Of a stretch of 64,000 nt of DNA, positions 51,777-60,618 are shown piece by piece. Made by a program: the position numbers and the translations under genes. The stretch covers positions 124,001 through 188,000 of the forward strand of contig JANSYA010000001.1 of assembly GCA_024742665.1 (NCBI GenBank). Direction: 5' to 3'. How positions within the stretch are numbered: position 1 is the stretch's first letter; every line of letters starts with the position of its first letter. Source of the stretch: a bacterium (GTDB lineage: Bacteria; Spirochaetota; Leptospiria; Leptospirales; Leptonemataceae). The notes below the pieces were generated by a model. The model was not told the DNA's origin, did no database searches, and was given only the letters and a program-made list of their open reading frames with translations.

Positions 51777-53012
51777 TTATTGAACGTCGTCGGCGTTGAC
51801 CGTGAGGCGAAACTGACCGCGCAGAGATTCTTCCTGCACCAGGAACTGATAGAACTGGCCGGTTAGACCGCGCCCCGCCTGTTCTTTGATCTCGTCTTTT
51901 TTCGCCGCAGGCATCGCGGCGCTGCCGGGCAGGGAGACGTCCTGCACTTCAACGTATACAATGAATTCGCCGTCGGTAAAAGGACCGGCCGTGAAATTAG
52001 AGCGGCGCTGGCCGAACACTTTTAAGAATTCGGGCGTGCTCAAATTCGCGCGCGATCCGCCGCCTGCCGGTACGCCGCCAAGTTCCTGGAGTTTCACTCG
52101 ACCGGCGTTGAAAATGTCGACGTCCAGAATGCCGGCGACGTCTTCCAGGCGAAACTCGGCCGCGCCCTTTTTGGTGAGCTCGTCGACCTTCTTCGTCGCG
52201 GCTTCGAGCTGCTTGCGTGCGAGCTTCGTCTTCAGGCGATCCTGCACGAAGGCCTGTTCGTCTTCGAAGGCTTTCGGTTTCGCGTCGGGTTCCTGTTCTT
52301 TGCGTTTCGCCTGTTCTTCGGCGAAGGCGGTCCGCACTTCTTCTTCGGTAACGCTGATCGTCTTTTTAATTTTCGCCAGCATTCCCGGGTTGTTGAATCG
52401 AATCAGGCGCAGAGCCACGCCGGTTTCGCCGGCCAGCCAGCGGGCTTTCGCGGCTTCGTCGCTGATCGTAATCGTTTCGTTCAGGATTTGGCCGGTTCGG
52501 TCGACCGCGGCCTGACGCCGGCGCAGTTCGAGGGGAAAGTTCTGGAGGCTGCGCTCATAGATCATGATCGGGGTCATGCGATCTTCTTCGAGCAGGCCTT
52601 CCTGCTGGCGCGCCTGAGTGATCGCTTCCTGCTGGGCCTGCTTGCGCACTGACTCCATCGATACTCCCAGGCCCATGCGCTCCGCGATCGTCGGCAGCAC
52701 GTAGGCCTGCTGGAGACTGCGGCGCACGCAATCGTTGAGATTGAAAAATGAATCGATGGACTGGCCGGGACCGAGCAGGTCGCCGAACTGCTGGCGATAC
52801 AGAGTCGCCTGCCGGTTACATACGTTGTAATGGTAGGAGTAGTCGCGGCCTTTGATCGTTTCGCCGTCGTAGCTGCCGACGCCGCCGCGGTTGGCCAGGG
52901 CGCCGGTCACGTTCAGATCCTGGCCGGTAAAGGTGATCGCCATCATCCCTACGAGCAGCAAGATGATAACCCAGGCTCCCGCCCGCATGATAATCTGTAG
53001 CAAATCTTTCAC
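51777..53012 (-). CDS. SurA/PpiD-like membrane-anchored chaperone
   Basis: A 411-residue protein with one N-terminal membrane segment (GAWVIILLLVGMMAITFTG) and a periplasmic region resembling the SurA-N-like domain of PpiD/SurA proteins (YVLPTIAERMGLGVSMESV..., RYxYN-type helices), followed by a coiled, Lys/Glu-rich helical stretch (about 230-320). A clear parvulin catalytic signature is not visible, so it may be a chaperone without isomerase activity. The GTG at 53012 places the membrane segment near the N terminus as in PpiD. A longer frame to 53120 would overlap the divergent gene. Confidence 0.7.
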   Translation of the reverse strand: MKDLLQIIMRAGAWVIILLLVGMMAITFTGQDLNVTGALANRGGVGSYDGETIKGRDYSYHYNVCNRQATLYRQQFGDLLGPGQSIDSFFNLNDCVRRSLQQAYVLPTIAERMGLGVSMESVRKQAQQEAITQARQQEGLLEEDRMTPIMIYERSLQNFPLELRRRQAAVDRTGQILNETITISDEAAKARWLAGETGVALRLIRFNNPGMLAKIKKTISVTEEEVRTAFAEEQAKRKEQEPDAKPKAFEDEQAFVQDRLKTKLARKQLEAATKKVDELTKKGAAEFRLEDVAGILDVDIFNAGRVKLQELGGVPAGGGSRANLSTPEFLKVFGQRRSNFTAGPFTDGEFIVYVEVQDVSLPGSAAMPAAKKDEIKEQAGRGLTGQFYQFLVQEESLRGQFRLTVNADDVQ

Positions 53013-53098
53013 AGAGCAAGATTCGGCCGGCCCCTCTGGTAGGACCACCCGAAAAAAATTGTTCAGGAACCCGGCGTTCCTCAGGATAATCAGAGGGA

Positions 53099-53953
53099 AT
53101 GGTACTTCTTGCGATAGCATTAATCGGCGCGGGTCTCGCCTGCCTGGGATTCGTCGGCTTCAGTCTGTTAAAGAGCCGGCCGGCGGTCGGGGCTTCGGGC
53201 GGCTTCGCGCCTGCTGCAGATCCTGGCCTTGCATCTCCGCCGCCGGGCCCGGCGACCCGGAGGCCGATGCCTGGCGCCGGCCCGGGGGTTTATCCGCCTG
53301 CGACCGCGGCCGGCGATCGCGCGCGGGCGTTCGCCCCGCGGCCGGAGTCCGAAGACAGCGCCGTCCTCGATCAGGGCGGTTATGCAGAAGAGCCGGCCAG
53401 CAGACCCGCTGCCGGTCCGGGTTCCAGCGCGGGCGGCGGCGCAGCGGCGGATTCTCGACCCGCTCAGCCCGCGGCGTCCGGCCTGGATCCGCGCGACCGG
53501 AATGAACTGAATTTCTTACGGGACCGCCTCTCGGGTTTGCAACGCATCGATCCGGATTCCCTGAACGAGTCCCTGCGAGTTTTTGAAAAGACCGAACGCG
53601 AAACCCCCGAGCCGGCGCCGCAGCTGGTCGTGACCGGCATGCTGTATCTGGATCACGGACGGAAGATTCCGGCGCAGCTTGGCCGCCGGGGCGAAATTCC
53701 CACGCGAGTTTTTTCGGAGCTGCGTCGCGTCGGCAACGGAACTCTGATTCTGGAAAACAGCAGCTTCCTGATTCACTGCGGCAATACCAGCTATTCCTAT
53801 TCGGCCGGCGACCTCGATCAGATTCTCTTTCAGGGCAGCGGCCTGGCGCTGGTTCCGATTCATCCGGATCGCCCGATTCCGCTGTTTTTGACGGCGCAGG
53901 TCGATTCCGTGAAAGCATATATTAAAAAGAATGCGCGAATTCGCGCGCTTTAG
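53099..53953 (+). CDS. membrane-anchored protein with disordered linker, function unknown
   Basis: A 284-residue protein with one N-terminal membrane segment (VLLAIALIGAGLACLGFVGF), a Pro/Ala/Gly-rich linker (about 28-130), and a C-terminal folded domain (about 150-284: NFLRDRLSGLQRIDPDSL, VVTGMLYLDHGRKIPAQL, LFQGSGLALVPIHPDRPIP). No family is recognised. Divergent from the chaperone gene. It and the next gene lie directly upstream of mreB and face the same way, so a link with envelope growth is possible but unproven. Confidence 0.6.
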   Translation: MVLLAIALIGAGLACLGFVGFSLLKSRPAVGASGGFAPAADPGLASPPPGPATRRPMPGAGPGVYPPATAAGDRARAFAPRPESEDSAVLDQGGYAEEPASRPAAGPGSSAGGGAAADSRPAQPAASGLDPRDRNELNFLRDRLSGLQRIDPDSLNESLRVFEKTERETPEPAPQLVVTGMLYLDHGRKIPAQLGRRGEIPTRVFSELRRVGNGTLILENSSFLIHCGNTSYSYSAGDLDQILFQGSGLALVPIHPDRPIPLFLTAQVDSVKAYIKKNARIRAL

Positions 53954-54024
53954 GCAATGACAGAGAAACGATCCGCCGGAACATTCCGCCGTTTTCGGCC
54001 GCCGGCGCGATCGATCTGTTTGTC

Positions 54025-55116
54025 ATGTACTATCAATCCTTCGAACCGAAAAAGAAACGAGGTCGCTGGCTTGTCTGGCTGATTTTGATTTTGGGCCTGG
54101 GCGCCGGCGGCGCAGCGGCCTATCGCTACGGACCGCAGCTGTACTACAGCGTGACCGGCGACGCCCTTGTGCGCCTGGAAAAACGGACGGATGCATTCGG
54201 CCGTCAGCTGCTCGCCTGGGACGGCGGCAACGATGCGCTGCCGGGCATGCTGGCGGAGCTTGACGAAGTGCGGCGGATCGCGAAGATCCAGGAACGCAAC
54301 AGTCCGGCGGAAGCCGATGTCTATTTTTATCTGGGCCTGATCGATTTCTACGAGCTGGTCGTGCGCGTACCCCTGAGCGGGCCGTCGCTTATGCAGCTGA
54401 CCGGGCGCGGCTATCTGCCGCTGCAAAAGAGTCTGGAGTCCGTTCCCGAGGCGCCCATCCCCCGTCTGAGCAAGCGCATCTCGCGCAATATTCGCAAGGC
54501 CCTCGCTCTCGATCCTGGCCTGGATCGGCGGGACGCGGCCTACCTGATGCTGGCCTACGGCGATTTGTTTTTTACCGAGCGGACCGACCGCAATTTGCAG
54601 ATGATCCTTTCGGAGTTTATCGCCGGCGATCAGGTGACGCCCGCTCTGGAGCGCTACCGGGATTGGATCGGACTGGCTCTGTTCGCGCTGTCCGGGAACA
54701 AGCAGGAGATTCGCCAGTTGGTCCAGCAAATCGATGCGGCCTCTGCGGTCGCGCCGGCCCCCCCCGTCGTTCCGGCCGCAGCTGACGATCCGCCCCCGGC
54801 TGAGGCGGAGCCCGCTCCGGCCGCGCCCGCGACGAGGCTGCAGTTGGATGAGAATATTCGGGATCTGGTGTTATGTCACGCGCACTATTTTGCCCGGGAT
54901 TTTTTACCGGCGCTGCGCCTGGCGCGCACTGTAAAATATCGCGCGACCGCTCCGGATATACTGCGGGTCGAAGCCGTGCGAATGGAAGCCGAGATCTTTT
55001 TGCTCCAGCGGGGGCCCGGCGCGGCGTGCTTCTTTTTCAACGAAGCGGCCCGCATCGGTTCTGATGATTTCGTCAGCGAACGCATTTCCGCGGTCTGCGA
55101 CAGCGCCCCGCGATAG
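54025..55116 (+). CDS. membrane-anchored helical-repeat protein, function unknown
   Basis: A 363-residue protein with a basic start (FEPKKKRGRW), one membrane segment (LVWLILILGLGAGGAAAYRY), and a soluble all-helical region whose pattern (ADVYFYLGLIDFYELV, RRDAAYLMLAYGDLFF, DLVLCHAHYFARDFLPAL) resembles tetratricopeptide repeats. A Pro/Ala linker (about 244-275) divides it. It ends 375 bases before mreB. No family is recognised; a scaffolding role at the membrane is a guess. Confidence 0.6.
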   Translation: MYYQSFEPKKKRGRWLVWLILILGLGAGGAAAYRYGPQLYYSVTGDALVRLEKRTDAFGRQLLAWDGGNDALPGMLAELDEVRRIAKIQERNSPAEADVYFYLGLIDFYELVVRVPLSGPSLMQLTGRGYLPLQKSLESVPEAPIPRLSKRISRNIRKALALDPGLDRRDAAYLMLAYGDLFFTERTDRNLQMILSEFIAGDQVTPALERYRDWIGLALFALSGNKQEIRQLVQQIDAASAVAPAPPVVPAAADDPPPAEAEPAPAAPATRLQLDENIRDLVLCHAHYFARDFLPALRLARTVKYRATAPDILRVEAVRMEAEIFLLQRGPGAACFFFNEAARIGSDDFVSERISAVCDSAPR

Positions 55117-55490
55117 TCGAAGCGCGAAGCCGGCCCGGCCGGCCCGTATGATTTCGGTCGCGCTTTTCGCAGCGAAAATGCGCGAAATCCCTAAAAAATG
55201 GGGGTCAAAACCTGCTTTTCTTGACAGGCGTCCCTGATACAGGGCTCTGGTTTAACTCAGTGTATCGCATTAGCGAAAATCCCGAAGCACCATAAATATC
55301 GATTCCCCGATCTGTGAATTCATCTTTCGTCGCCATTCAGTCTCCTCGATCTGCCTCCGCCGTCGACGCGGCGCCCGCCCGGGGACTCGCTGGAATGACG
55401 CGTGAATTTCCGGCGGTTTCGGACAGCTCTTTTTCAGGCTATCCGGCGCAAGCTTCCGATAATATTACAAACCCCGCAGGAACTCTTTAA
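55117..55490. other. upstream region of the mre operon
   Basis: No gene seen. A perfect TTGACA (55221-55226) could be a -35 box, but no good -10 lies 16-18 bases on. A small CCCTG-ATA-CAGGG hairpin (55232-55244) follows. It should hold the mreB promoter. Confidence 0.45.
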
Positions 55491-56513
55491 ATGTTTTTAG
55501 ATCAGGTATACGGTCTCTTTTCAAACGACATGGGCATCGACCTGGGCACGGCCAACACCCTGGTGCATGTCAAAGGCATGGGGATCGTGCTGTCCGAGCC
55601 GTCAGTAGTGGCGGTTCAGTCTTCGACCGGGAAGGTTCTGGCGGTCGGTCACGAAGCGAAGCGCATGCTCGGCCGGACCCCCGGTGACATCGTCGCCATT
55701 CGCCCCATGAAGGACGGCGTGATCGCCGACTTCGAAACCGTCGAGAAGATGATTCGCTATTTCATCCAGAAGGTCCACAAGCGGACCACTCTGGTAAAAC
55801 CCCGGATGGTCATCGGCGTTCCCTCCGGAATTACCGAAGTCGAAAAGCGGGCCGTGCGCGAATCCGCCGAACAGGCGGGCGCGCGTGAAATCTTTTTAAT
55901 TGAAGAAGCCCTGGCGGCGGCCATCGGAGCGAATGTTCCGATTCACGAGCCGGCCGGCACCATGATCGTCGACATCGGCGGTGGTACTACTGAGATCGCG
56001 GTCATCTCTCTGGGCGGCATGGTAATCGCCGACTCGATTCGGATTGGCGGCGATGAGTTCGACGAAGCCATTATTCGTTATTTACGTACGCAATATAACC
56101 TGGTGATCGGTGAGCGCATGGCGGAAGACGTCAAGCTGACCATCGGCAACGCCTATCCGGAAAAGAAAACCGAAGTCATGGAGCTGCGCGGTCGTGATGC
56201 GATCAGCGGTCTGCCCCGAACTCTGGAAATCGACTCGAACGAGATTCGCAAAGCTCTGAAAGAGCCAATCGATGCGATTCTCGAAGCGGTCAAAAGCAGC
56301 CTGGAACGGACCCCGCCGGAACTGGCTGCGGATATCGTCGAGCGCGGTATTGTCATGACCGGCGGCGGCTGCCTGCTCAAGGGCCTGGACAAATTCCTGA
56401 GCAAAGAAACCGGCGTGCCGGTATTTCGCGCCGAAAACCCGCTGACCTGCGTGGTTATGGGAACCGGAAAATACCTGGACGAGCTGAAGTTCATTCGTTC
56501 TGGTATGAAGTGA
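55491..56513 (+). CDS. mreB: rod shape-determining protein MreB
   Basis: The bacterial actin that organises lateral wall synthesis at the inner membrane. The 340 residues show the actin-fold signatures: [11 protein letters not shown] (phosphate 1), [14 protein letters not shown] (phosphate 2), and [20 protein letters not shown] (adenosine). The N terminus ([14 protein letters not shown]) is the usual short amphipathic start. First gene of mreB-mreC-mreD-mrdA-rodA. Confidence 0.97.
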   Translation: MFLDQVYGLFSNDMGIDLGTANTLVHVKGMGIVLSEPSVVAVQSSTGKVLAVGHEAKRMLGRTPGDIVAIRPMKDGVIADFETVEKMIRYFIQKVHKRTTLVKPRMVIGVPSGITEVEKRAVRESAEQAGAREIFLIEEALAAAIGANVPIHEPAGTMIVDIGGGTTEIAVISLGGMVIADSIRIGGDEFDEAIIRYLRTQYNLVIGERMAEDVKLTIGNAYPEKKTEVMELRGRDAISGLPRTLEIDSNEIRKALKEPIDAILEAVKSSLERTPPELAADIVERGIVMTGGGCLLKGLDKFLSKETGVPVFRAENPLTCVVMGTGKYLDELKFIRSGMK

Positions 56514-56650
56514 GCGGCCGGGTAAGCGAGATTTGAAGTAGTTCGCGCCGGGGTCCTGACCCTCGCGGGACGAAACTCCGTCTGCGGTCGCCCCCCGACT
56601 GCCGGCCTGGAAAACGCGGCGGTTTGCTATACGGCTGCGTCTAATTTGTT

Positions 56651-57805
56651 ATGCTGATCGATATTCTCTCCCGCAACCGGAATCTTACCAGTCTGACCTT
56701 CTGTGTGAGCTTTTCGATTCTGTGCATCGTCTGGCAGAGCAACCCCTTCGCCCAGGGCGTCGGCTATTTCGGCAAAGTCGCCGACCGGATCAGCGGGGCC
56801 CTGAGCTCCGGCCTGCGCTTTACGGGCACTCTCTGGGTTGAATTGGATCAGTACCGCGAACTGGAGCAGCGCTACGAAAACGCCCAGAAGGCTATCGAAG
56901 AGTTCCGTCTTGAAAAAGATAAATTCGATTTGCTCCAGGCCGAGAATGCGCAGTTGCGCACGGCGCTCGGATTTTCGCCGGCCGGCACCTACAAAGAAGT
57001 CCGGGCGGAAGTGCTGGGCATTCGTTTGAATTCGATCAGCCCTCGCATCATTATCGACAAAGGCTCCGAAGACGGTATTCGTCCGCTGATGCCCGTCTTA
57101 ACCCGCGCCCACGATCTGGAAAACAATCTCGTGCGCTGCGTCGTCGGCGTCGTGGCGGCCGTCGACTCTTCGACGGCGATTATCCAGCCCCTGACCCACC
57201 CCGGCTTTCGCATGGGCGTTCGCATCCAGGGATCTTCCGAGTGGGCGATTATGAGCGGCAACTCCGGCCGGGTCACTCAGGTGCAGCTGCAATATCTGAC
57301 GGCGAACCACGCGCCGGAGCAGGCCATTCTCGCGCGCAGCAATTTGGAATACAAAAAGAACGACTACGTGGTTTCCAGCGGCGAAGGCGGCATCTTTCCC
57401 CGGGGCATTCCCGTGGGTGTCATCGACGAAGAGGGGCCCCGGGACGGCGAGTTTCGCACGGCTTACGTGACTCCTCTGGCGCCGATCAGCAATCTCGACA
57501 TCGTTTCGATCGTTCTGAAGGCGCCGGAAAAATGGGCAGCCGGTTGGGAGCAAAAAGAACGCTGGGAAGAACATCTCGACACGGAGTTCGGGCCGCCGGT
57601 CTATTTCGAAACCACCGAAACCCGCCGCAAACCGAAGCCGGCGCCCCGCCAGACCGCCCCGGCTCAGACGAACGCGAACAACGGCGCCGCGAATGCGAAC
57701 CCCGGTTCTGAATCCGCCGCGACTCCGGCGGCCGGCGACAATAGCGGCGAAGCGGGACGCAAGCCCCGCAGAATCCAGAACCTCGATTTACCGGGCCAGA
57801 ACTAA
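56651..57805 (+). CDS. mreC: rod shape-determining protein MreC with long tail
   Basis: Periplasmic elongasome scaffold that activates PBP2/RodA. It has an N-terminal membrane segment (SLTFCVSFSILCIVWQSN), a coiled coil (about 65-105) and the MreC beta domains (VLGIRLNSISPRIIIDKGSEDGI, GIFPRGIPVGVI, TPLAPISNLDIVSIVL). From about residue 322 it carries a Pro/Ala/Asn-rich disordered tail of about 60 residues. Downstream of mreB by 137 bases. Confidence 0.93.
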   Translation: MLIDILSRNRNLTSLTFCVSFSILCIVWQSNPFAQGVGYFGKVADRISGALSSGLRFTGTLWVELDQYRELEQRYENAQKAIEEFRLEKDKFDLLQAENAQLRTALGFSPAGTYKEVRAEVLGIRLNSISPRIIIDKGSEDGIRPLMPVLTRAHDLENNLVRCVVGVVAAVDSSTAIIQPLTHPGFRMGVRIQGSSEWAIMSGNSGRVTQVQLQYLTANHAPEQAILARSNLEYKKNDYVVSSGEGGIFPRGIPVGVIDEEGPRDGEFRTAYVTPLAPISNLDIVSIVLKAPEKWAAGWEQKERWEEHLDTEFGPPVYFETTETRRKPKPAPRQTAPAQTNANNGAANANPGSESAATPAAGDNSGEAGRKPRRIQNLDLPGQN

Positions 57806-57812
57806 ATAAGAT

Positions 57813-58343
57813 ATGTTAATAGAAGTCGGACTGATTATTCTCGGGATGCTGATCTCGTACTTTCTCAAGGACATTCAGTTTCTGAGTCTGAGCTTTGAGT
57901 TCTTAAATACGGGCATTATCGGCCCGGACTTTCTTTTGATCTTCGTGATTTTCTTTTCGCTCTTTCGCGGCGAATTCGTCGGTCTGTGGGTCGGCTTCTT
58001 CGCCGGAATTCTCGAAGACGGCGCCAACTGGGTGCTCGGCGGCGCGACGGGCGGCGGTTTCGTGCCGATCGTCGGCATTCACTCTCTGGTATATTCGATC
58101 ACCGGTTTCGCGCTGGGAAAACTCAGCCAGATTTTCGACCGCTACCAGACGGCCCCGATTATCGCGCTGGTTTTCGTGTCGGCTTTTCTGGTGCGCTTTC
58201 TCGCCTGGAGCATTCAGGGGATCGTAGAAGATTTTAATAAGAACTATTCGTTGATTGGCCCGGCGGTCTTTACCGCGATCATTGCGCCGATCTGGTTTTC
58301 TTTTCTGGGCTGGCTTTACCGGGTAAAAGCCGCGGAGTTATGA
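57813..58343 (+). CDS. mreD: rod shape-determining protein MreD
   Basis: A 176-residue inner-membrane protein with about five hydrophobic segments, working with MreC. Features include LFRGEFVGLWVGFFAGILEDGAN (the family's conserved Gly-rich loop and Asp) and HSLVYSITGFALGKL. Seven bases separate it from mreC and three from mrdA, which supports one transcript. Confidence 0.9.
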   Translation: MLIEVGLIILGMLISYFLKDIQFLSLSFEFLNTGIIGPDFLLIFVIFFSLFRGEFVGLWVGFFAGILEDGANWVLGGATGGGFVPIVGIHSLVYSITGFALGKLSQIFDRYQTAPIIALVFVSAFLVRFLAWSIQGIVEDFNKNYSLIGPAVFTAIIAPIWFSFLGWLYRVKAAEL

Positions 58344-58346
58344 TCG

Positions 58347-60617
58347 ATGGCCAAATCCTTACATGAATACCGCCTGGAGCGCAAATTTCAGCAGCGGCTC
58401 TACGTCTTCACGGCGCTGGTATTTCTGGCGACCCTGACTTTCGTTTTCCAGCTCGGCAATCTGCAGCTGGTGAAAGGTTACGAAAACCGGATTCTGGCCA
58501 AGAAATTCGTGTCGCGTCAGGAGTTTACGGTCGCTCCCCGCGGTCTCGTATACGATCGCAATTTTAAGCCGGGCGATAAGCCGATCATCGAGAACATTCG
58601 ATTCATCGACTTCGTGGTGTATCCTTCGCGCTTTAAGTCTCGCGAGGTAGCCACGAAATACGTAAACACTTTCTGTTCGGTAATGGGCCGCGACTGCTCG
58701 CAGTTCTCGAAGTACTTCGGTAAAAAGAAGTGGCGCCAGCTCGTGCGCAAAAACGAATCCATCACGCTGTTGAATCGCATGACGCGCCGGGAGCAGGAGC
58801 GCCTGTCCGCATTTCACATGGCGCAAAAGTACGGCGAGTTCGTAACGAAGCATCTGCGTTATTATAGTATGGGCCCGGCGGCTTCCCACGTGACGGGTTA
58901 TATCGGTCTGCCGACCCGCCGCCAGCTCGATCGCAAGCAGGCGCTTTCGTACCAGACTATCGGCAAGGCCGGCGTTGAGTCGCGCTACGATTCCGAACTG
59001 CGCGGCACAGACGGCGTGCGCATTCGCCACCGGATTATCAACGAAGAAGAACAGGTCGCGGGCACGGAGCAGGGCAATACGCTCGTGCTGACCATTGATC
59101 GCAACGTCCAGGCCGCGGGCTATCGCGCGCTGCAGCGAGCCGGTCGGCGCGGCGCGGCCGTCGCCATGAATGCCGGCACCGGCGAAGTCCTGGCGTTGAT
59201 TTCGAATCCTTCGTTCGATCCGAATATTTTGTCGAGCGGAACCGTCGATCAGCGTGGCAAGCACTTCAAGCAGGTGAAGCGCCACAAAGGATTTCTCAAC
59301 TTAACGATTCAGGCGAAATTTCCGCCGGCTTCGACTTTCAAGCCGCTCGTCGCACTGGCCGCCCTCGAACGCGCCCCCCGGCGGGACATCAATGCGAATA
59401 CGCCGTATACCTGCTACGGCAGCTTCGTGCTGAAGTCCACGCTCAAGAGCGCTCCCGACACGCGCTATTCCTGCTGGACCGCCGGCCACGGACGCGTCGA
59501 TATGATCGGCGCGATCGCTAACAGCTGCAACGTATACTTTTATAATCTCGGTTACCACATTGGTTCGAAGCCGATGATCCTGTACGCGCGCGCCTTCGGT
59601 CTCGATAAGAAGACCGGCATTGACCTGCCGGGCGAAGTCGAAGGCCGGGTGCCCGATAGTCGTTGGAAGCAGATCCATCTGTCCGGCGCCAAGTGGTACG
59701 ACGGCGACACCGTGAACCTCTCGATCGGCCAGGGTTATCTCGAAACCACGCCGATGGAAATGGCGGTGATGTACAGCGGCCTCTTAAATCGCGGGAAGCT
59801 CTATCGTCCGCATCTGCTGCGGGAAATCCGCGACCCAATCAGCCATCGCCTGATTCGCCGCATGGAGCCGCAGCTCGTGAGCGAAGTGCCGGTTTCCGCG
59901 GCCAGTCTGCGCACAGTGCAGGACGGCATGCGAGCGGTCGTAACGCGCGGAACGGCCCGGCGTTTGCAACAGTATCCCGTGCCGATCGCAGGGAAAACCG
60001 GTACGGCTCAGACGCGCAGTCGCGTGCAGGGCAAAAACCACGCCTGGTTCGTAGGCTATGCTCCCCACGGCGCGCCGCCGGAAGAACAGATCGTCGTGGC
60101 CGTATTCGTAGAACACGGCATGGGCGGCGGTATGGCCGCGGCGCCGGTCGCAGGCGAAATGCTGAACGCGGCCTTTCCCGACTGGACTCCCCAAAAGACG
60201 CGCGAGCTGATCAATCGCGCGGCTCGTCGGGACCAGGCTCCCGATTTTAACGCATCGAATACGATCGATCCTTCGAATGGCTTTCCGGCCGCCGAGCAAA
60301 ACGGTGATTCGCGCTTCAGCGTAAATCCGAACGCGACTCAAGAAGGCGCTCCGCAATCCGGGTCAGAGCCGGGTTCAGCCGAGCGCGAAACTCCGCCGGG
60401 ATTCATTCCCGGCCAGCGCCTGCGCGCTCCGGCGAACGGCGATGCAAACAACGGCGCGACTGGAAATCCGGTGCAGCCGAGAGCTACGGCTCCCGGTACC
60501 GGCAACAACCGTCTGCCGATCAAACGCAGCGAGCGTCGGGAAGCGGCGCCGCCGCGAGCGCCTGCTCCATCTTCAAACAACGAGGAGCCCGCCGGAAACG
60601 GCCGGTTGAGTCTCTAA
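58347..60617 (+). CDS. mrdA: penicillin-binding protein 2 (transpeptidase) with disordered tail
   Basis: The elongasome transpeptidase that cross-links new lateral peptidoglycan. It has one N-terminal membrane segment (about 18-38), a dimerisation/pedestal domain, and a transpeptidase domain with the SxxK serine S329 (PPASTFKPL), the SxN motif S393-C-N395 and the KTGT motif starting at K550. The last 130 or so residues (about 625-756) are Pro/Asn/Gly-rich and disordered, an addition relative to E. coli PBP2 (633 residues). It is followed by rodA after one base. Confidence 0.96.
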   Translation: MAKSLHEYRLERKFQQRLYVFTALVFLATLTFVFQLGNLQLVKGYENRILAKKFVSRQEFTVAPRGLVYDRNFKPGDKPIIENIRFIDFVVYPSRFKSREVATKYVNTFCSVMGRDCSQFSKYFGKKKWRQLVRKNESITLLNRMTRREQERLSAFHMAQKYGEFVTKHLRYYSMGPAASHVTGYIGLPTRRQLDRKQALSYQTIGKAGVESRYDSELRGTDGVRIRHRIINEEEQVAGTEQGNTLVLTIDRNVQAAGYRALQRAGRRGAAVAMNAGTGEVLALISNPSFDPNILSSGTVDQRGKHFKQVKRHKGFLNLTIQAKFPPASTFKPLVALAALERAPRRDINANTPYTCYGSFVLKSTLKSAPDTRYSCWTAGHGRVDMIGAIANSCNVYFYNLGYHIGSKPMILYARAFGLDKKTGIDLPGEVEGRVPDSRWKQIHLSGAKWYDGDTVNLSIGQGYLETTPMEMAVMYSGLLNRGKLYRPHLLREIRDPISHRLIRRMEPQLVSEVPVSAASLRTVQDGMRAVVTRGTARRLQQYPVPIAGKTGTAQTRSRVQGKNHAWFVGYAPHGAPPEEQIVVAVFVEHGMGGGMAAAPVAGEMLNAAFPDWTPQKTRELINRAARRDQAPDFNASNTIDPSNGFPAAEQNGDSRFSVNPNATQEGAPQSGSEPGSAERETPPGFIPGQRLRAPANGDANNGATGNPVQPRATAPGTGNNRLPIKRSERREAAPPRAPAPSSNNEEPAGNGRLSL

Positions 60618-60618
60618 T

